Below are positions 11,885-24,600 of a stretch of DNA of 64,000 nucleotides, in pieces. Location: NCBI GenBank assembly GCA_039621445.1, contig CP154956.1, positions 53,739,143-53,803,142 of the forward strand, given 5' to 3'. The notes beneath the pieces are model-generated. The model searched no databases. It was not told the origin of the DNA and worked only from the letters and a program-made list of their open reading frames with translations. The position numbers and the translations under genes are program-made. This DNA is from Euglena gracilis (lineage: Eukaryota; Euglenida; Euglenophyceae; Euglenales). Each line of letters starts with the position of its first letter. Positions within the stretch are counted from its first letter, which is position 1.

Positions 11885-14797
11885 GCACCGGATGGCGTCC
11901 AGCTCCCCGCCTTCACTGTGGGACGCGATGGCGGTGGGGGCGGCGGCGATGGCTGTGGCGGACGTCGCGGCACAGAAGCTCCGCATCAACTTCTGCACGG
12001 TCCGGCGGGGGCGGCGGGCCGCGGAGGGGCCGGGGGACGGCGCCGGCCAGGCCCTGGCCGACACAAAAGACCCTTGCTGACCCTTACCGGTGTTGGTCCA
12101 GAAGCAGCTTGGCTCGGGCTGCGGAAGGGAGCCCATATGTGTGGAGAGCAGCCACGGGGCCTGCGTATTGAACGAGCGCAACTGTCGGTGTTGTGGTGGG
12201 GGGGCGGGCTGTTGGGTGTTCAGACGAGGTTGGGGTGCCCAAGCCTCGGCCGGGGCGTGGCAAGCGACGCGGCGTGGGATTTGGACGCCGCGGCGGACCC
12301 GTACCGCATGGAGTGCGGCCTGGGCCGGGCGGTGGCCGCCCCGGCGGGTGCCGTGCCCCGCATGTGCGCGCGGCGCCCGGTCGGAGGAGAAGTGACCCAT
12401 CCCACCCCCCCATCTCTGGAAGGCCAAACGGGGGCCCCAAACCGTCCCTTGCTTTCGGCTGGAGCCAATACCAGACGGGACAGACAACGACGGGGAAGGG
12501 GGGCCACCCTCACACCCACACCGTCCTTGGGACACAGCCCGCCGGGGACTGGTTCCAGGCGATGCGGATGGGCGCCCTGAATGGAGTGTGGGCCATGCGT
12601 GGCACGTTTTTTCTTTTTCTTGCAAGCGTGGGTTTCTGGGGGGGGGGGGGCGGAGGCCACCCCCCAAGTGGATTGTGACCGGATGAGTTATTGCGGAGTT
12701 CTCTCCTGATCAGTCATTATTTTTAAAGCGAATTTTTTTTTAAAAAAAATCAAGGTTTTTAAGGTGTTTTTTTTCCAAGGGCAGTCAAAGAGGCATCTGG
12801 GCATCCAGCCAACATCGGTCAAGGTCGAAATTCCAAAAGCCAAAAACACCATTTTTTCGAGTTTTCGGGGGATATGCTCCAGCGACCCCAGAAATATTTT
12901 TTCCCCCAGAGTTGCACCTGCCAGATTGACCCCTCCCAAAACGTCATGTTGCTCTGCATTTTTTTGGAACGCACTCCCCCAGGGGAATCCCTCGATTGGA
13001 GGATTCCCATTTCCAACCGGCGGAATCCGGGAGTCAACTCCAAAACGTGCCTTGGCAGCGGTCCCAATTGGTATGGCTGGAGCTGCCTCGTCAGCATCCC
13101 TGCCCAACCCGAGACATTCCGGCCCCTTCTGTTGAAGGTTTACCCTCTGCCCCTGACCTTCCCACACATACCCAGGAATTACTTTCAAGGCAGGAAATTT
13201 TTTCAAAAATTCAGGGTTTTAAGGCTTTTTAAGGTTTTTGAAGGAATTTTGAGGTTTCTTAATCACAGCTATTTTCATTTGAATTCTTTCAGCTCATGCT
13301 TGCATGTTGTTATTGAGGAAAAAAGTGTTGTTTTTGCATGAAATAATGCTACACAATGGAAATTCACCCGAGGAAATGAAAAAAAAATTGAGCCCTCTCC
13401 AGCAGAATTACGCTCAGTCCATTTTTTTCCTTCCAAAATGAATGTTTTTTCTGCCCTTTCGGAGTTTTCAGGGTTTTTAAGGCATTTTTGGCCAGAAATT
13501 TTTGGGGGTTGTTAATGCATTTAAATAAATAATGTTTGCATGGGCCTCGCCACCGTGTGGGGTTATGTCCCCCTCCCTCTCTCTGTGGAAGGGTTGGCCC
13601 GCCCCGGCCCCTCTCACAGGTGGTGCTGGATGGCGCAGTGTTTGCACCATGGCTGCACGGCACCATGCTGGCCCTTGAGGGCCTTCGCAGGGGACTGTCA
13701 TCACCGCCGCCAAATTGTGCCCCCTCTTTCTTCCAAAACCGAACCCCCCCCCCCCGAATTTCAAAAAGCTTGGTCCCTCTCGTGATGAATTGCAAGAGAG
13801 CATTGTGCTGTCGGATTGCTGGAGGGGCTTGATTTTGTTTTTGGAACAAAAAGATGGGTGGCCATCCCACTCGACGGTGGATTTTTTTTTGCGACACAAT
13901 GCATTAAAACAGACCAGATGGGTTCAATGGACGGTTAGATGGATATTTGGAATATAATCAAAGCCCCTCCGGCTAGGATCAAGGACGAAGGATGATATCT
14001 GGCGGAGATGGTAAAAGCAAGGAGGAGGTTTCCAGGTCCCAAAATCCAAACTCCAGGGGAGTACTCTTACAGCTGGCCATCAGATCCCTCCTTTGGTGGG
14101 AGGGGGGTAAATAACATGATAACCTTATTTTTCTGGGCTGGAAGCATGGTTTTCTCGTATTAAAACATGGCATGGTTTGGTATGGAACGGCGGAGCGTCA
14201 GTAGGGATCGCCTTCAGAGAGGCGGTCAATTTTTTCATTGCAAAAGAATGGTGGCAGCAACGACGGCCCCGCTGTGCCCACCCCCACCTGCCGGGAGGCA
14301 TCCCGTTGCCCCACTGTGCGCCCCCGCTCCCAGGATGGGTTGGGGGGTGTTCCCCTGGTTGGGTGGACTCCCCCAACCCTGAGCAGCTCAAAAAGTGGCC
14401 CTGGAGTTGGCTGAAGTGGGCCCCTGACCTCCCCCGTGGCCGCCCCCTGGGCCTGACCCGGACCGGGTCGCCGGCGGCGGCCGGGCGGCGGGTGGCGGCG
14501 GACCTGCCGGGGCTGCTGGCCGCGTGGTGGGCGGTGTGGCCCGCCGCGGAGCTGCTAGGCGCGGCCCTCCTCCCCCCGGCGGGGGCGGGGCTGCTGCGCC
14601 TGGAGGTGGGCCTCGGCTGGCTGCTGTACTGCGCCGCCGTGTACGGCCGGCGGCCCCCGGCCGCGGGGCTCGGAGACGAGGACGACGACGCCGCAGCCTG
14701 CCCCACCCCCCGCCCGGGGCCGAATGCCGTGCACTTCGCGGCGCCTGCACCGATGCAGACCCACACCGCCAGCCCACCACCAGACACGGGCGATTAG
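11885..14797 (+). CDS. Mpv17/PMP22-family membrane protein, 5' end not resolved
   Basis: Four exons match successive parts of the family. Exon A (11885-11999): [17 protein letters not shown] corresponds to the first helix ending in the GD..aQ motif. Exon B (12224-12379): [18 protein letters not shown] corresponds to the R..RM..vG..v.GP segment, but the following H.WY residues are replaced by AVPR. Exon C (13620-about 13696): [14 protein letters not shown] corresponds to the conserved vllDQlvfaP. Exon D (starting at 14389 or shortly after, to 14797): [13 protein letters not shown] corresponds to the nWkvWPa.qli signature, then a last helix and an acidic tail ending in TAG. A to B and B to C join in phase 0. 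The C-D join and the start are unresolved, and a short piece between B and C may be missing. Family members are four-helix proteins of mitochondrial inner, peroxisomal or plastid membranes. This copy is divergent. Confidence 0.65.
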
Positions 14798-16230
14798 GCG
14801 CAAGGCTGCTGCTCTTTGCGTGCCCAGGACAGTGTGTTTGAAACCTTTGGACCAATGAAGTTGAGCAATGGAATATCAAAGAGAGTCTCCATGAGGTGAA
14901 AAGTTTTGATACTCAGCATAATTGGACAAATCAAGAAATGTTGGTGGTCGTCTTTTTTATTGCAGTAGGACAATTCTGAACGCTGAATGTCGAACGCTAC
15001 AATGTGTGGATTGGATATAGACATTTTGGTGAATTTCCTCGACTTATTTACCTGAATGGAGGCACTTTTCCCAGACCAAACCCACCTACCCACTTTTTTT
15101 TGAATCTCTAAGAAAAAATTGGGGGAAAACCCTGAAATTTAGGAACACCCTTCCGATGGAGGGGGAGCTCCAGCAGGCAAACCTGTGGAGAAGATTGTGT
15201 CTCAGAGAACGGTTAATGGTCAGGGCCTGCACCATGTAGGTGGGAGGTGGTCTACTGCTCCTCTCCCACCTTTGGACAAAGTTCGTTCAGACCCACACCT
15301 CCAAGGACCGGGGGGGGGGGGTGAGAGTACGTGGTGGCAAGTTCCACCAATTTTCTAGCTGCAAATCGTTGTTTTTTTTTCAAGGCCAGAAAATATTACA
15401 GAATGGAATTTTGAGAACAGATTTCTTAGGGGTTTCTTCCGATTCCATGCCGACTGTATAGTGCCTATTGGCACTTCCTGGGGGGGGGGATGCAAAGAGA
15501 AAATATATTTGGTCCCAATGTAATCCCCCCAAATATAACCCTGTGGCTTTTTTCATTTGCCCCAGCAAAATGATTAAACCCACCCAAATATAACCCCCCC
15601 CCCCGGTTTTATATTTGGGGGGAAATTTCAAGACCCCCACGGGGGTTTTATATTTGGGGGGGGGTTATATTCGGTCGGGAAAATCAACTTCCTGGCGGTA
15701 ACCAGCAGTCACTTTTTTCGGTCCAAAATCGCAAAATACACCCACCCTTGGGGGTCCAAAATTTTCACTTTTCGGGCGAAGGAGCAATTTTCACACGTTT
15801 TTGGTAGAAACTGCTCCCAAATCTGCCAAAAACCACAATTTCAGAAGAGATTTTGTCGAAAATTTTTCCTTCCGGCGCTTCGCGCCGGAGGGTGGGTTTT
15901 AAATTCGGGCGGGATTTCAAGGTCCTCAGGGGGGGGGGGTTATATTTGGGGGGTTTTTGTATTTGGGGGGGGGGGGTTACAAAAAGTCATTCGATAACTG
16001 CATAAATTTGGTCCCGTAAGTTTTATTTTTCTGCCCAAATATCAAAATAAAATTTCCCAACCAAAATGTGAATATAAGAGTTTTCCAGCTGTTGGGATCT
16101 TCGACAATGCAATACAAAATGCACTTTTTTGTCCCTAAAATGATGCCTCTGTTTTATTTTTTTGTGGAGGGGTGTTTGGTGGTAAGCTTCAGAAAATCAG
16201 GTGCATTTTTCTCCTTACACCACCGCACAC
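14798..16230. other. Intergenic stretch with G/C-tract repeat element
   Basis: No coding-like exons seen. About 15520-15980 is a C/G-tract element: it opens GTAATCCCCCCAAATATAAC and closes with the inverse (TATTTGGGGGGGGGGGGTTAC). The word TATATTTGGGGGG repeats between. Confidence 0.6.
15520..15980. mobile_element. C/G-tract inverted-repeat element, internal word TATATTTGGG
   Basis: Poly-C on the left and poly-G on the right form inverted ends (GTAAYCCCCCCAAATA). The interior repeats TTTTATATTTGGGG. Similar elements with different private words occur at 23984-24214 (TGTTATTTGGG), 43575-43835 (CTTCTATTCGG) and 63237-63590 (TTATAACCCCC). No protein. Confidence 0.6.
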
Positions 16231-16235
16231 TACCA

Positions 16236-16500
16236 TTTATATTACCTCCTTATGCCGGATGTTTGGATCTTTCAACTTACAGGACGGACAACTTTGGACA
16301 AAGGGGACCCTGATAATTTCCTTTTTGAGACATATCTTTTCTGGTTTTTTGGGGGTGAGAAACTGACAGACTTCTTCTCGGGTGGCTGTCACAGGAATGG
16401 TATTGTATTTTCACAGCAGCATATGGTACACCTGACAATTTCAGTACCGACCGACTGGTTAGGCAAAAACCCAAGGGATCCGGATATTTTCAGATATCGA
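16236..16500 (+). repeat. Arm 1 of a diverged inverted repeat pair
   Basis: This segment matches the reverse complement of 17620-17870. Aligned words include GGACAAAG, CCCTGATAATTTCC (CCCCGATAATTTCC in the partner), GAGAAACTGACA and TCTCGGGTG. The divergence suggests an old insertion pair or a transposon remnant. The ORFs in both arms are by-products of the repeat. Confidence 0.65.
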
Positions 16501-16933
16501 AATGATTCAGAGACAAATGTCTAGTGTCTGATACAAGTATCTGACATTTGGATGAAAACCTTGTTCCTGGACATTTTTGGTTTGTTTCTGGACATTTGAA
16601 CATACCATCGGCACATTGGACACCAGCAATAATACCCCTCCTCACGACCCTTGAAATAATACTCCCTGGCCCTCTTCTGATTCCTGCTGCCTAACACTCC
16701 CCCTTCCCTGGTGTCCAGGGAAGCAAACCAGGCAGAAAACAAAGATGGAACCCCCCCCCCAATAAAACCCCTCCAGTTTGGCGGAATTTCAAGACCCTCA
16801 CGGGGTTTTTATGTACTATTGGTTTGGCTGAGGTCTTCTGGTCCACGTCTCTTTCGGAACCGGACTCACAACAGCGGGCACCAGTGCTGTTTCCCTCCTG
16901 TCGCCGTGCACTGCAGTTTGGTTTCTTGCAATC

Positions 16934-17034
16934 ATGAACCCCGTCGTTCGAGGGTTGATCTTCGTCTTCTGGCTTTGGACCGTCTCGTTGCCCTTCGTGG
17001 AGGCGAGCGCCGACCCCCAGGATTTGGGGACGTG
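16934..17034 (+). CDS. Candidate first exon with signal peptide
   Basis: An ATG at 16934 opens MNPVVRGLIFVFWLWTVSLP: a basic n-region, a hydrophobic core, then a VEASA-type cleavage site and DPQDLGTCWG. This is a textbook secretory signal. Phase-2 donors such as GGGAC|GTGCTG near 17032 would end the exon. It may be the start of the single-pass membrane protein encoded by 18638-25404, since that protein needs an extracellular part, but the intervening exons were not joined in phase. It could also be a separate secreted protein. Confidence 0.4.
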
Positions 17035-17436
17035 CTGGGGCCAGAGCACCGCTGCTAACCCCCTCCCCAGCAGCCCACCCCCGCTCTAAAAGAACGCCCA
17101 AAATGATTGCATCATGTTGTTCCCCATGTACTCCACCCTACTGCAACAATGATGCAATGAAGCCGTCCAGTTCAACGCGGAACACCCTGCCAAATCTGCA
17201 AATGAGGGGGGGGGGTTATGACTATGATACTGGAAAAGTATGATACTGGAAAAGTGTCAGGTGGTTGAGTGAATTCCACGGCCCCGTGAAACCATCATTC
17301 AAACTCGCCCATCAAAAGGGTAAAATGCATTTGATTCGGATATTAAAGCATTGGAATGGCCTGGATGGCTACCTGCTTGAGGTGAATTGGTCAGCCAACC
17401 ATTATTTTGACATACAGGGGACTGGAAACCTGCATG

Positions 17437-17550
17437 GTAGCTTTCTCTGTGGTCAATTACCTGAAGCAACCCTGTAATTGTGGTATATGCTCATGGTTCT
17501 ACCAGCTGGAGGATGTGTGCTCTGCCAAGAACCTGTCGGTCTGCGTCAGG
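17437..17550 (+). CDS. Possible Cys-rich ectodomain exon
   Basis: Between an acceptor at about 17436 (CATGGTAG) and a donor at about 17551 (GTCAG|GTGTTG), one frame stays open (phase 1 in, phase 2 out). It encodes a Cys-rich stretch with the pattern C.C..C...C......C and codons typical of the better exons. It lies between the signal-peptide exon and the transmembrane exon. It is only suggestive, because it does not join directly to either neighbour. Confidence 0.25.
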
Positions 17551-17619
17551 TGTTGCCTTTTGGTCACCTACGATGTTTGTTTTTGTATGCTCTCGTTTTT
17601 GTTTACATATCCATGTTTT

Positions 17620-17870
17620 TCTGCTATGTATGAGAATGTCCAGATCCTTTGGGGTTTTGTCTGACCAGTTTGGTCCTGGAAATGTGTCAGCTGTCCAACA
17701 TGTCACTGTGAATATACATTGCTATACACCCGAGAATTTGTCAGTTTCTCTCCCAGAAAACCACAAAAGAATCAAGGGAAATTATCGGGGTCCACATATC
17801 TTTGTCCAATTTGTTCATGGTGCAAGTTCAAAGATCTGGCATACTGGTTATCAGGTTCCAGGGGGGTGGC
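17620..17870 (-). repeat. Arm 2 of the diverged inverted repeat pair
   Basis: Reverse-complement partner of 16236-16500. The arms enclose about 1.1 kb that includes the signal-peptide exon at 16934. I did not find a target duplication. Confidence 0.65.
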
Positions 17871-18637
17871 TAGCTCTGGCACCGTTTTTGAATGGAATGT
17901 TGTAATTTCCATTGAGTTCAATTCGATGTCTGAAAAGATTACATCCAACAGATCATTTTCAGGCACTCATCTGTATTTGGTTGTTTATGGGTCAAGAATT
18001 AAGAGTTTTTATTGTCGTTTTTCAATGCTGAAATCTGAGTTTGCTAAACCTTTCAATGAAATTTTTTGAAAGTTTTCTGAAGGGAGCTACTGCGGAGCTC
18101 TCTATATTTCTATATATCAAAGAGGCCCCATTTTTTTGGATTTTTGGCTCAGTCCAACCTGGGTTTTGCTTTTCGGGGGGGGGGGGGGGGTTTTTGGTGG
18201 TCGACAATAGCAAATCAGCAGCAGCAAAGTTTTCCAGTCCGACCCCAGATGACAACTTCTTAGCACAGATTAACACTCTCTTCTCAAATACAAAAGTGTA
18301 CAGCGAATTGCCCACGTTAAGGAACCAACAAAGATGATTTTTCTAGGCAAAATCCGTTCAGACAAGAATGCAATATGAGATCCCCTGAAAAGTGGAGGCT
18401 GCAGCAACGGCTTCAAAAGAAGGCCAACGTTGACTGGGGGGGGGGTGCTGCCCATCCATATGCCATTATCTATTATTGAGTTCATCAGTTCCACTCTTTA
18501 ATAATCATTCAATTGAAATTATACAGGTGGTATGTTTTTTGGTGTCTATATGTCAATCAAGGATGGTTTTGATGTGTTTGCTTGAAAATTTGGCACACTG
18601 TCCCAGGGGAGGCTATTACAAAGGAGGGTCAAACCAG

Positions 18638-21600
18638 GACAAGTGCTGCAAGGCGAACATTATGAAGATGATCATTATCACCATCATCGTGGTCGCCATC
18701 GTGGCATGCTGGTGCGCACTCCCCCCCAACAGACCCTTCTCACCTCCTCGATTGCAAAGTAATTGGGTCCATTTGAAAGGGATTTCTTTGCCACGGTCTG
18801 CAGTTGGCATTGCAGTTCCAAACTGGCTCGAAACATGTGTGTTTGCAGAAAGACAGGGTTTTCAACAAACAAAGCATGTTTTTGACTTTTTTTTTGGAGT
18901 TGGGGGATTAAAAATACATATTTTTTGTAATTAACCCCCTACCCCCTAAAAAAAAAGAGGGAAAAAATGGAGGGTTCGAGCAACCCTTTCAAATTATGGA
19001 ACCATCAATTTTAAGCAACTTTTGGGGCAAAACCGATGGACATCCTGATAAAGCAACCCCCTAAACCCCTGGGAACCAGGGAAAAATCCCAATTTAAGCA
19101 ATCCCTGAAAAAGCTGAAAAATGAAAACGCTGGTAAAATTCAGGGAAAGTGAACAAAAATATCCAATCTAGCCAGCCATCAGCAACAAAACCCAAGTTTA
19201 CAGTTATTGTTCGATTTATTGCTCATTTACTTTGGGGGCAGGGGGCTTTGAAGGCAGCGCTTTCCACACATAAAAAAGCGCCACCACTCTTTCCTTCATT
19301 GGAAAAACAGGCATTTTTGACCGTTTGGTCCAAAATAAGCAATCCTTCGGCCTCTCCAGTGAAACCCAAGTTTATTCAACAGTTTGGATGCCATTTTTAG
19401 GCGAACGGGTTGCTTAAATTTTGGGGGTAAACATTTGAACAACATCCTTGGTTGTCATGCAGCTGGGCTCTGCAGAGCATTTTTGGGGGGAATAATACGG
19501 TCCAGCTCAGACGCTGGAAAATTTCGGCTGGCTGGAAATGGCTGCTGGCTGACCCCCCCCCCATACAGGAAACGTTTTGGTTCTTATTGAAGTGCCCAAA
19601 GTTGGTGCCAACAAATTGATTGAAATGTTGATGAAGGACAGCACGATCCACATTATACAGCGAGTTGGACCTCTCACTCAAAGTCCCGACTCGACGTTCC
19701 CTCCCTGCTCCTGAAGACCCCATCTCGGGAGTGAAATGCACTTGCAAAATGACTTTGAATGTGGACGCATCGATGTCTGATTTGCAAGTGTTCTTGGGAT
19801 TTGGGTTCCCTGTGCTCACGGCAACAGAAATCGAATGAGGCAGAGGTCAACAGCCAAGAAAAAGGATGAGGATACAAAGAAGTCCAATGCACACATTCAT
19901 TTAGTGTGTATGACCAAAAAATTTCTTCTGTATCATGTGCATCACATCGAAAATTTTTATGTATCTGTGTATCACCCAAAAAAATCTTGTGTATCACCTG
20001 TGCATCGCCAAGACGAGTTTTGTGCATCACATTTGTATGACTAAAAATATTTTGTGTGTCACCTGTATATCACCAAAAATTTACTTAGAATTGAAAAAAA
20101 ATCATTATTTTGTACATAGAATTTTTCTCTTTTGTCAGCTGGGGCTGGGTTTTTTTTTCTTCGTTTGGTGACCCGGGGGGGGGGGGGCAACATTGTTATT
20201 TTTAAGGCAAAAAATTAAATTTTTTAAAGGCTTTTTAAGGCATTTTTTTAACCGTTTTTCACCAGGTTTTGTGTAGTGCTGAGCTCCTGTCTGATGGTGC
20301 CATGCTGTAGCAGATGTTCGAGGCTCGTGGCAGCCAGGGCGGCCCGGCCCGGCCCAGGTCTGGGAGGCCCGAAAGATGGTTTTGGGCAAAAAAAAATTCG
20401 ATTTTTTCGACTTTTTTGACCCGGAAATGACCCAAAATGTGGGTTTCAGGCCAAGGACGGGGGGTCGAAAAACGCTCATTTTCGGCCCGAAACCAGTTTT
20501 TCAGGGTCCGGGAGGCCAAAAAACATGGTTTTGGGCAAAAGAAATTCGCCTTTTTTTCGACTTTTTTGGCCCCAAAGTGGCCAAAAAAAAACGGCAGAGT
20601 CGGAAGCCTGACGCGCTGTTTTGGGCCGTAAATCGGCCATATTTCGGGCTTGGTGGGGATTTGCGGGGAAATCAAAATACCATTAGATGGGGGTAACACC
20701 CCCCCCCAAATAACGGAGCGGGGTGCCCTGTTACTGGCACCATCTTTTTGATTTCCCCCTCCCCTGCCCTGTTATTTGGGCATTACCCATCATCATGGAA
20801 TATAAAAAAAAATTCCCTCACAGACCTTTTGTGATGTGAGACACATCTTCCGAAGCAAAAATGATGAGTGTTACAAACCTGAGATCCGAGATTTTGAATA
20901 TGATTTTGACCATCCCTGATTCCATTTGCACCATCCGTCTCTCCTTCCCTCCCTCAAAACCTGCTGCGAAGCACTCGCGGCAGGCAACCATTGTGAAATA
21001 TTTTTGTCGTTGCTGACCTCTTGGACCAAATAAAACCTGAGGGTGCCCCGTTATTGGAACCATCTTTTTTTTGCCTGCCCCCTGCCCCGTTATTTGGGCA
21101 CTGCCCGCTCAAAGGGCATTGCCCCGTTATTTGAGAGGGGGGTATATTCAAAGGGCTTCAATTTAGGTTTCCGGGCATTTCCTTTGATTTTGCTTCATTT
21201 TCGAGATATTTTGGAAACATCCATTTTTTAACCCCGAAAACGGCCCAAAATGGCCCCTGAAATGGGCCAAAATTGGCCGAAAAATGGCCGTAACTCGGGC
21301 CACACAAAGAGTTGGGGGAAAAGTCAAGCATGGTTGGGTAGGGCATTCCAAGGGCTTCATTTTCGGTCTCCAGACACTCCTTTTGATTTTGCTTCGTTGT
21401 CGAGATATTTTTTTTTAAAATTGTTTTTTTGACCAAAGAGAACGGCCCCCCAAAAAACACCCCAAAAGGCCGTTTTGGGCCACAAAAAGCGCGCCAGAAC
21501 ACGGGCCAGGCATGTCGGTGGGTCGGTGGCCAAAATGGCGAATGTGGGATAGAGGGCCTCCAGGGGTACATTTTATCTGACCGACACTTCCGGAAAAAAA

Positions 21601-24600
21601 TGTACGTTTTCTCGGGATATTTTCGAAAAATTTATTTTTTGACCGAAAATGTCACCACGCCGAAATGGCAGAGTTGAAACTGCAGGAGGGGTTGGCCCAG
21701 TTTGGACCCCTTCATGGGTGAATAACTTGGGCCTGCCGGGGAGTTGGGGGGTCAAACGGAGGTGATTCGGAAACCCGGGTTCCAGTCGCTCGCGACTGAA
21801 ACAGGGGGTTCTTTTCGTCGTCAAAGGCGCCAAAATTTTTTGAAAAAGGTGCTATTTTTAGCGTTTTTCGCGATTTTTGGCCATTTCCGGGGAAAATTGA
21901 GTGGGTCCCCCGGGACCCCCCCCCCCCGGGGGGGCCCCCAGGGGGGGGGGGGGTGGGGGGGGGGACCCCCCCTCCTCCCCTGGTCTTAATAAAAACCCTG
22001 TACTGAAAAGCAAATCCCGGGAACGGGGCCGGTATCATGGCGGTAATCCGCGTTTTTACTTACGTACCCAGGGGCGGGGGAGGGGGTTCCACTCCCCCTT
22101 TTCCCCGGTGGCAAGCTTCGCTCTTTCTCTAAAGGGATAAGAGCTCAGTGACCCACCCCATTTCGGAGGCTGGCCAGATTTTTCGGCAGGCGCAAAGCGC
22201 CCGGCCGAGAAATCTTGCACCTGAAATCAGCCAAAAATCAGCCAAAATGCCATTTTTTGAACTCTTTGGGCAAAAAATTGTCAAAAATGCCCAAGAATTT
22301 TGGGGCGAAGCGTCGGAAGGAAAAAAAATAACATTTTTCTGACACTGGGTTTTCGTGGGTGGGTGAGTGGGTGGGTGGGTTGGCTGGAACCCCTCCTCCC
22401 CAGGAGGTGGGGTACGCCATGAGTCAGGTTTTACCCTGGTCAAAAGCCAGGCCCAAAATTCTTTGGCTGATTTTGGATGGGTTTTGGGTGGGTGACCCCC
22501 CCCCCCCCGGGGTCGTGGGTGGGTGGGTTTGGACCCGGAACCCCCCCCCGGGGGCACCAAGTGAATGTGCGGTCCAGACACCCACCTCCTGGGTGCTTCC
22601 AAAAAACTCTGCCGGAGATAACGTCCACTCAGAGTGGCCATGATATCAACAGATCAATTCGATTTTTTTCGTTCTGGAGAAAGAAATTCACATCACATTG
22701 AAAAATTTTGTGTATCACCTGTGTATCAGCAAAAAAAATTGTGTGTCACTGTATATCACCAAAAAATTTTTCCGTATCACATGTGTATCACCCAACAAAA
22801 AATTGTGTGTCACCTGTGCATCACCAAAAAAAATTCTGTGTATCGCCACAAGTTGTGATATACATTAATTGAATGCGTTTCATTTTTTCGCATTTTTGTG
22901 TTTTTTTTAAATTTTTCCAAAACTGCAATCTTTGCGCATTTTGTTGCATTTCAGCGCGTTGGGTGACTGACTGCTTTCTTTTTGGGGTGCCAGACTACCC
23001 CCCCCCCCCAGGGAGTCGTTCAGGAACGACTGATAGTGAACACCTGGCGCCAAAGGCACCAGAACTTCTGGGGGGTGTCCAAAATCCATTTGATTTTAGG
23101 CCTTTTTTTTGGCTGAGGGAGTTCCCACTCCCCCCCCCCCCCGACAGCCGGGAGGGTGGGAAGTGGGTGGCTGGTTTTCAAAAGTGACTGACCGATTTTT
23201 TGAAAGTGAAAAGTAACCCCCCTCCCCCCCTGGGTGAGGGTTGGTTGGTAAGCAATGGTGTTCCCGCATTTCCTGGTGTCGATTTTTGGTCAAAACGTTG
23301 GATGCGGGGGTCGACCCCCCACCGATGCCATGGTGGGGAGGGGGAGTCCCAGAAGGAGTCACAGAGTCATTTTGTTGCCCATCCGTTTTTTTTATATATA
23401 AAAAGGGCTCAATCGGCCCTGCCTCCGGACCTCTGAGCCGCAATTGGATGTCTTGGCGGCAGTAGTGTCCCATACGGACTGAAGGTGGGCTTTCCCCCCG
23501 ATGGCGGCGCCGCCTTTGCAGGTGCTGCATCATCGCCGGCATCATCAAGCTGAAGCGGATGCAGAAGCGCAAGCGGCAGCGCGGGGCCCTGGGTGTGCCC
23601 CGTCCCACGTTTGGTGTCCGGAGGAGAAGCAATGCCGCACCCGGGGTGCCCATATGCAGGGTTTCCCACTGATTCGTACACGAATAAGTACGAATAAGTA
23701 CGAATAAGTACGAATTGCCGAGATCTGCCAAAATACGAATAAGTACGAATAAGTACGAATTAGTACGAATGAAAAATTCCCCAGTTACGAATAAGTACAA
23801 ATTGCCAAGTAGAAAAAAGTACAATTTTCTACACCATTGCACTGAGTTGAAGGGCCCCTCACAATTCTCTGTATGTGATGCATATCTTACGCTGCAGGAC
23901 GCCTCATGTCCTTCGACAATGATTTTTAGGTTTGTCCATCAACAAGTTAGACCATCCATCCATCAGGGGACTCATCCGAAAGTAAACCCCCCCCCCCAAA
24001 TAACACCCCCCCCGGTGTGTTATTTGGGCACCCGAACTGGGGCCCCAGGGGGGGGTGTGTTATTTGGGGGGGGGGGTTATTTTTACATGGAAAACCAAAG
24101 GAAAACAGGGGGGGGGTGTTATTTGGGCGCTCGAAATCGGCCCCCGAGGGGGGGTGTGTTATTTGGGGGGGGGTGTTATTTGGGGGGGGGTGTTATTTGG
24201 GGGGGGGGTTTACACATCTGTACATGGCAGTGTGAAAGAGGGGAGTAGTTTGCACCGATCAGTGGACAGAGTGTTTTCCACAGACATTGCGAGCATAAGG
24301 AAGTCCTTGAGCGGGAAGAAAGTGTGGCTCACAAAATTGAATTGCCCTGGTCTGAACGGTCTTTCAGTTTGGCAGGACTGATTGATGTCAAAAACCGCCA
24401 ACGCATGTCATCTAACCTTCGGCAAGCAGCCGTTGGCATGTTTTGCAATGGTGACTGCAAAGAAGGCTTTGCACACCATTGAACAATCCGCTCGTTTCAT
24501 CTTGAGTATTTGTTCGGGCATGGCATGCTGGACAACATCAGAGAGAGACAAAGAAGGAATGTGTTTTTCCTGTAATGTTTTGTATTTTTTCTCACGGCGC

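Noticed and set aside
11258-12667. 469-codon ORF on the - strand
   Set aside because: It runs antisense through the CA/CAGA microsatellite and the Mpv17 exons. Its Cys/Val runs come from the microsatellite and no domain is visible.
17480-18069. Beta-sandwich-like ectodomain ORFs with NLSVSLPEN and similar phrases
   Set aside because: The segment 17620-17870 is the inverse copy of 16236-16500, so the apparent protein is repeat sequence.
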